The notes under the pieces are model-generated. The model was given only the letters and a program-made list of their open reading frames with translations, ran no database searches and had not been told where the DNA came from. The position numbers and the translations under genes were made by a program. Of a stretch of 10,385 nucleotides of DNA, positions 6,588 through 10,385 are shown one piece after another. This DNA comes from an uncultured Eubacteriales bacterium (GTDB lineage Bacteria > Bacillota > Clostridia > Christensenellales > Pumilibacteraceae), in NCBI GenBank assembly GCA_900555875.1, contig USNB01000030.1:1-10385 (forward strand). The letters are read 5' to 3'. How positions within the stretch are numbered: the stretch's first letter is position 1; the number at the start of each line of letters is the position of its first letter.

Positions 6588-7728
6588 CGCTGGGCAATGC
6601 TTCGATATCTGCAATGACGTTTGCCGCAAGAACTTCGGTCGTATCGATTATGGCGTAGGCAAATTCGCCGCGCGAACGGCTGACGAAATTTTCGATATTC
6701 ACGCCCGCTTTGCCGATGATATCGGTGATAGAGGATATCACGCTCTTTTCGTTCTTGTGGATAACGGTCATCCTGCATTTTCCGGCTCTCGGGGCCGCGC
6801 ATGCGGGGAAGTTGACCGAATTGCGAATGTTGCCGTCTTCAAGGAAATCCTTGAGTTCTCCGGCTGCCATGACCGCACAGTTGTCCTCCGCTTCGGGGGT
6901 AGAAGCGCCGAGGTGAGGCATGACGATCACGCCGTCCGTGCCTATGAGTTCGTCGGCAGGGAAGTCCGTCACATAGCGGGAAAGAGCTCCGCTCTTTATC
7001 GCTTCGAGTACCGCCGCATTCTCGACCAGCTCTCCGCGAGCGAGGTTAATGAGCGCGGCGCCTTTTTTCATTTTGCCTATATTTCCGGAGTTGACTGTAT
7101 ATTTGGTGCTCTCGTTGTACGGCACGTGGATGGTCACGAAATCGCTTGCTTCGAGAAGAGCGTCCGTGCTCGGCGCGATCCTGACCGCGGGGTTGAGACG
7201 GAGCGCGTTGGCGGTGGACAGATACGGATCCACGCCTACTACGTTCATGCCGAGCGATATGGCGGCGTTAGCCACGAGGATACCTATCGCGCCGAGACCG
7301 ATTATGCCCAGCGTTTTTTCGGATATCTCACGTCCGACAAATGCTTTTTTACCGCTCTCGACGGCTTTTGACAATCCTTCGCTGCCCTTGAGCGTTTTGA
7401 CCCACTCGATGCCGTCGACTATCTTCCTTCCGCTCATGAGCAGCGCCGCGATCACGAGTTCCTTGACCGCGTTCGCGTTCGCTCCGGGAGTGTTGAATAC
7501 CACCACTCCGCGTTTTGCGTATTCGTCGACGGGAATATTGTTCGTGCCTGCGCCCGCGCGGGAGACGGCAAGGACCGTCTCGGGCAGGGCATAGTCGTGC
7601 ATATTGAACGAGCGGACGATGATGGCGTCGGGTCTGTCCGACTGCATCGTGAATTCGTAATCCGCTTTGAGCTTTTCTTCCGCAAGTTTGCTGATGTTGT
7701 TAAGTGCGAGTATGGTTTTTTTCATCAT
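6565..7728 (-). CDS. serA: D-3-phosphoglycerate dehydrogenase
   Basis: NAD-dependent oxidation of 3-phosphoglycerate to 3-phosphohydroxypyruvate, the first step of serine synthesis. The 387-residue product has the 2-hydroxyacid dehydrogenase fold: NAD motif GLGAIG (144-149) with acceptor-type VGVDPY (164-169), NLARGELV (228-235, catalytic R231), TDFPADE (254-260, likely catalytic E260) and PHLGAST (271-277, catalytic H272). A short C-terminal ACT domain (about 318-387) could bind an amino-acid effector, probably serine. This is the compact form common in clostridia. Two ATGs are adjacent, at 7728 and 7725. AAGGAAG (plus-strand 7732-7738) is 3 and 6 bases from them respectively, so 7725 may be the true start. 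It follows serC by 8 bases and must be co-transcribed. Its stop lies inside the convergent thiN gene. Confidence 0.95.
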   Translation of the reverse strand: MMKKTILALNNISKLAEEKLKADYEFTMQSDRPDAIIVRSFNMHDYALPETVLAVSRAGAGTNNIPVDEYAKRGVVVFNTPGANANAVKELVIAALLMSGRKIVDGIEWVKTLKGSEGLSKAVESGKKAFVGREISEKTLGIIGLGAIGILVANAAISLGMNVVGVDPYLSTANALRLNPAVRIAPSTDALLEASDFVTIHVPYNESTKYTVNSGNIGKMKKGAALINLARGELVENAAVLEAIKSGALSRYVTDFPADELIGTDGVIVMPHLGASTPEAEDNCAVMAAGELKDFLEDGNIRNSVNFPACAAPRAGKCRMTVIHKNEKSVISSITDIIGKAGVNIENFVSRSRGEFAYAIIDTTEVLAANVIADIEALPSVIRCRVL

Positions 7729-7736
7729 TTTCTTCC

Positions 7737-8813
7737 TTATGCGTTTTCTTTTTCGAATTTTTTCATGAATGCGACAAGAGCTTCCACGCCTTCGACGGGC
7801 ATTGCATTGTATATGCTTGCTCTCATTCCGCCGACCAGGCGATGACCTTTTATCGAAACGAGTCCGGCTTTACCCGCTTCGGAAACGAATTTGGCGTCCA
7901 GCTCGGGGGAAGGAGAGACGAAGGGTACGTTCATGATGGAACGGTCTTCCGCGGCGACGTTGTTCGTATAGAAATCCGAAGAATCTATGTAATCGTAAAG
8001 CATTTTCGCCTTTGCGACGTCGCGCTCGTGCATCGCCTTCACTCCGCCGTTATCCTTGAGATATCTGAATACTTCCATAGCCACATACGTGGACCAGCAG
8101 GGCGGGGTGTTGTAAAGGCTTTTCTGTTCGGTCTGCGTCTTCCACTTGAGCATGGTAGGGCATATCGGCATGAACCGATCCTGAAGGTCTTTGCGCACGA
8201 TGACTATCGTGACGCCGGCAGGTCCCACGTTTTTCTGTGCGCCGGCATAAATGACGCCGAATTTGGAAACGTCGATCTCTTCGCTGAGTATGCACGAACT
8301 CATATCCGCAACGAGGGGTACGTCGCCCGTATCCGGGACATAATTATAATGAGAGCCGAATATCGTGTTGTTGAAGCAGATGTGGACATAATCCGCGTCG
8401 CTGCGGAAATCCTCTTTCTTCAGCTTGGGTATGTACGTGAAGTTTTTGTCTTCGCTGGATGCTGCGCAGCGGGCGTCCGTATATTTGCCTGCTTCTTTGA
8501 AGGCTTTTTTCGCAAAGTTACCGGTAACTACGTAATCAGCCTTGCCGTTCACCGTGAGGTTGAGCGGAACGGCTTCGAACTGGGTGGAAGCGCCGCCCTG
8601 TACGAATATGATGTCGTAGTTCTCGGGCACGTTGAGCAGCTCGCGAAGGAGGCTTTCCGCCAGATCGTTTATTTCCTGATAAGGCTTGGAACGATGGCTC
8701 ATTTCCATGACGCTCATGCCGGTGCCGTTGTAGTCCGTCAGGTTCGACTGTACTTTTTCGAGAACGGGAAGCGGTAACATAGAAGGTCCCGCGGAAAAAT
8801 TATAAACTCTCAT
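7737..8813 (-). CDS. serC: Phosphoserine aminotransferase
   Basis: PLP enzyme that converts 3-phosphohydroxypyruvate and glutamate to O-phosphoserine and 2-oxoglutarate. The 358-residue product begins RVYNFSAGPSMLP, the family signature. It has FVQGGAST (70-77), VADMSS with the PLP-contacting Asp170, and YAGAQKNVG with the Schiff-base lysine K194. Length is normal. The ATG at 8813 has GGAG (plus-strand 8821-8824) 7 bases upstream. It is the first gene of a serC-serA operon; a phosphoserine phosphatase (serB) is not in the window. The order serC-serA and the 8-base spacing match clostridial arrangements. The same family can also act in pyridoxal phosphate synthesis, but the serA partner points to serine. 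Confidence 0.96.
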   Translation of the reverse strand: MRVYNFSAGPSMLPLPVLEKVQSNLTDYNGTGMSVMEMSHRSKPYQEINDLAESLLRELLNVPENYDIIFVQGGASTQFEAVPLNLTVNGKADYVVTGNFAKKAFKEAGKYTDARCAASSEDKNFTYIPKLKKEDFRSDADYVHICFNNTIFGSHYNYVPDTGDVPLVADMSSCILSEEIDVSKFGVIYAGAQKNVGPAGVTIVIVRKDLQDRFMPICPTMLKWKTQTEQKSLYNTPPCWSTYVAMEVFRYLKDNGGVKAMHERDVAKAKMLYDYIDSSDFYTNNVAAEDRSIMNVPFVSPSPELDAKFVSEAGKAGLVSIKGHRLVGGMRASIYNAMPVEGVEALVAFMKKFEKENA

Positions 8814-8845
8814 TTTTCATCTCCGGATTATATATTTTTACAGAC

Positions 8846-8874
8846 AGTATACACCCATTATATTTTTTTTGCAA
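8846..8874 (-). promoter_or_regulatory. Promoter for the serC-serA operon
   Basis: On the minus strand TTGCAA (plus-strand 8869-8874) and TATACT (8846-8851) are separated by 17 bases within an A-rich stretch. A second TATAAT overlaps the spacer and could serve as an alternative -10 box, but no good -35 box matches it. The leader to serC would be about 25 bases with no obvious riboswitch or T-box. Confidence 0.65.
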
Positions 8875-8967
8875 GTGTTCGGGGCGATGTAAGGTCATTT
8901 TTTAACGTAAAGCTTTGCCGCGTGGATACGCTTGCGGGAAAATCTGCCGCGAGTTGCGGCGGAAGTA

Positions 8968-8996
8968 TTGACACGGCGCAAAGAATAGAGTATAAT
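8968..8996 (+). promoter_or_regulatory. Consensus sigma-A promoter for the coiled-coil gene
   Basis: TTGACA at 8968-8973 and TATAAT at 8991-8996, spaced by 17 bases, match the housekeeping consensus at every position. The expected transcription start near 9003 gives an untranslated leader of about 70 bases before the ATG at 9074. It is the best promoter sequence in the window. Confidence 0.88.
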
Positions 8997-9001
8997 GATA
9001 A

Positions 9002-9050
9002 AGGTCGAAAGGACCTATACCGGGGGACGCCCTTGGCGGGGAAGCCCGCC
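9002..9050 (+). other. Structured GC-rich mRNA leader, class unknown
   Basis: Two hairpins are visible. AGGTC (9002-9006) pairs with GACCT (9012-9016) around loop GAAAG. GGCGGG (9035-9040) pairs with CCCGCC (9045-9050) around GAAG. GGCG at 9035-9038 could instead pair with CGCC at 9029-9032, giving an alternative fold that excludes the second hairpin. There is no T-run after either, so they are not intrinsic terminators. The second stem ends about 12 bases before the ribosome site GTGAGGA (9061-9067). I do not recognise a known riboswitch or protein-leader motif. Confidence 0.45.
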
Positions 9051-9073
9051 TATCGAATAAGTGAGGAAATGAC

Positions 9074-10385
9074 ATGAAAAATTACGACGATGAGCTTGAC
9101 CGCTATGACGACGACGAGATCCTTGAAGCCGAACCGGCGGACGTGGACGATTACGACGAAGTGATCGAAGGCGAATACGATGCCGATCACGACCGGTCGG
9201 ACGACAGACTCGGAAGAGTGCTCGATGAGATCTCCGAACTCAGACGTAATATGGACGCTGACGCACGCGCTGCGGATCGTTACCGTTATACGCCTCAGTC
9301 GGAGGCGGAACTGTATGACGAGATCAACAGACTGCGCGGCGAACTTGCCGATACGCGCAGGAGCCAGTCCATACAGGCAGAGCTCGGCAGGATGCGCGGT
9401 GAAATAGAACGCGCTGCGGACGAGAAGAACGCCAAACTTGTCGCCGAGATAGAAGAGCTCAGGAGTCGTCTCGCTTCGGCCGAAGCACCTGCGCCGGACG
9501 CAGTCCGGACCGCGGAATCTCCGGTATGTGAACCTGCCGAGGACAGTGCGCTGAAGGCGGTGGAATCCGAACTTTCGCGTCTGCGCGAGGCTGTCGCGGC
9601 ACACGGCGCGGAGCATGCGGCGGATATCTGCGATACCGCCCGCGATACGGCATCGGTTTCCGTCGATACTACGGAGCTTATGCGCAGAGTGATCGATCTG
9701 CGTCTTGCCGTGGGCAGACTTACGCAGCAGGAATTTGAAAACGACGTCAGACTGCTATCTGTATATAATGCTTTGACTGCGGCGAAATCTGCCGTATATA
9801 CTACGGCGAGCAGTCTTTCCGAAAAACTGGACGCCATGCGCCGTCTTTCCGCCGAGATCGCGGCGGCGGACGATTGCTATATAGCAGACGTTGTCGAAAG
9901 ATATAATGAAATGGCGGAGCACATCCTTTCGTGCGCCGTAAAACGCGAAGATCTTGCCGTCGCTGCCGGATTGGGAGGCGCCGATAAGATAAGATCTCTT
10001 CTTACGCCGGAAGGACGTACCGCCGCGGTGAAATTTCTCGCTCTTGCCGGAGCGGTGCGCGGCGCGGATAACGTCAATACCGCCGTTGATAAACTCTCTG
10101 AACTTGCCGAACTCAAGGACGTCATACAGTCGGGCAGGAAAAAAGCCGAAAACGAGAAGCTCTGTTCGGAGATACTTTCGCTCAATTCCAATCTCGTGTT
10201 TGCGGCAGACGCAGCGTCGGCCGAAAGATGCGTTGCGGAGATGCGGGAAAAGACGGAAAGGCTTTGCACGCTCGAAGTCCGCGAGATCATTTCTCTGCCC
10301 GGTATAGCATACGATAAACTTCCTTGCTCGGTGCCCGTACACAGGTATGTGCGCGAAGCCGTGGAAGTTTATCGTATGCTATACC
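9074..10385 (+). CDS. Acidic coiled-coil protein of unknown function, partial
   Basis: I do not recognise this gene. The frame is open from ATG 9074 to the window end (437 codons, no stop), so the C-terminus is missing. GTGAGGA (9061-9067) is 6 bases upstream, and the consensus promoter at 8968-8996 drives it. Residues 1-45 are extremely rich in Asp, Glu and Tyr (DDELDRYDDDE, DVDDYDE). Residues about 45-135 and 157-180 have heptad-like Leu/Ile spacing with many Glu and Arg, typical of coiled coils, split by an Ala/Pro/Glu-rich linker (136-156). About 200-400 is predicted to be largely alpha-helical and Ala/Leu-rich. No signal peptide or membrane segment is seen, so it is probably cytoplasmic. 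A scaffold or cytoskeletal role is possible, but nothing in the sequence proves it. The final codons lie in an inverted repeat and could be an assembly artefact. Confidence 0.75.
   Translation, partial: MKNYDDELDRYDDDEILEAEPADVDDYDEVIEGEYDADHDRSDDRLGRVLDEISELRRNMDADARAADRYRYTPQSEAELYDEINRLRGELADTRRSQSIQAELGRMRGEIERAADEKNAKLVAEIEELRSRLASAEAPAPDAVRTAESPVCEPAEDSALKAVESELSRLREAVAAHGAEHAADICDTARDTASVSVDTTELMRRVIDLRLAVGRLTQQEFENDVRLLSVYNALTAAKSAVYTTASSLSEKLDAMRRLSAEIAAADDCYIADVVERYNEMAEHILSCAVKREDLAVAAGLGGADKIRSLLTPEGRTAAVKFLALAGAVRGADNVNTAVDKLSELAELKDVIQSGRKKAENEKLCSEILSLNSNLVFAADAASAERCVAEMREKTERLCTLEVREIISLPGIAYDKLPCSVPVHRYVREAVEVYRMLY
10301..10385. repeat. Perfect 23-bp inverted repeat at window end
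   Basis: The 23 bases at 10301-10323 are the exact reverse complement of 10363-10385, with a 39-base spacer. The first mismatch is on the inner side (T10324 against T10362), and the outer edge coincides with the last base of the window. Both arms lie within the coding frame of the coiled-coil gene and encode unrelated peptides (GIAYDKLP and VEVYRMLY). A match this long is not expected by chance in 10 kb. Confidence 0.9.

Noticed and set aside
7704..8777. 357-codon plus-strand open frame opposite serC
   Set aside because: It is antisense to a clear SerC, has no family motif and no ribosome site, and reflects the codon bias of the real gene.
8880..8967. Possible regulatory RNA or small gene between the two divergent promoters
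   Set aside because: Only a weak GCCGC/GCGGC hairpin is visible near 8946-8960, with no T-run, conserved motif or credible reading frame.
9035..9050. GGCGGG/CCCGCC hairpin as an intrinsic terminator
   Set aside because: No T-run follows; it is followed by a ribosome site and an open reading frame, so it is treated as leader structure.
1..10385. CRISPR array, tRNA, rRNA, insertion sequence or defence cluster
   Set aside because: No regularly spaced repeats, cloverleaf sequences, transposase motifs or nuclease/defence domains were seen on either strand.

Overview
The window reads like a chromosomal segment of a fairly GC-rich member of the Bacillota, probably an uncultured Clostridia-type anaerobe. 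The clues are a meso-diaminopimelate-type MurE in a division/cell-wall cluster, a class-typical TPP riboswitch with an intrinsic terminator in front of an ECF-type thiamine importer, a clostridial-style SerC-SerA pair, and Shine-Dalgarno sites of the AGGAGG type. The lineage is inferred from gene families and layout; no rRNA or other marker is present.

Layout. (1) Positions 2-4780, plus strand: murE, mraY, murD, ftsW, a tightly packed peptidoglycan-precursor and septal-wall operon. murE/mraY overlap by ATGA and ftsW probably starts inside murD. murF is missing from its usual place between murE and mraY, and murG does not follow ftsW. (2) 4691-5644, minus strand: thiT, a thiamine importer S-component, convergent with ftsW and overlapping it by 90 bases. 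(3) 5645-5945: a divergent control region holding the thiT promoter, a TPP riboswitch and an intrinsic terminator on the minus strand, and a near-consensus promoter for thiN on the plus strand. (4) 5946-6587: thiN, thiamine pyrophosphokinase, apparently read from a leaderless mRNA. (5) 6565-8813, minus strand: serC then serA, the first two steps of serine synthesis (SerA acts first), with the 3' end of serA overlapping thiN by 23 bases. (6) 8814-9073: divergent control region with a serC promoter (minus) and a fully consensus sigma-A promoter (plus) driving a GC-rich hairpin-containing leader. (7) 9074-10385: a very acidic, coiled-coil protein of unknown function, cut by the window end.

How the parts work together. 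MurE and MurD build the UDP-MurNAc peptide, MraY moves it onto undecaprenyl phosphate, and FtsW polymerises lipid II at the septum. ThiT brings in thiamine and ThiN converts it to TPP, the ligand that shuts off thiT through the riboswitch, so importer and kinase form a compact feedback loop around one 301-base intergenic region. SerA and SerC make phosphoserine from 3-phosphoglycerate.

I see no mobile element, CRISPR array, tRNA or rRNA. The main oddities are two overlapping convergent gene pairs, a leaderless thiN, a substituted TPK motif residue, a structured leader on the unknown coiled-coil gene, and a perfect 23-bp inverted repeat that ends exactly at the last base of the window. I did not find a convincing new defence or mobile system here.
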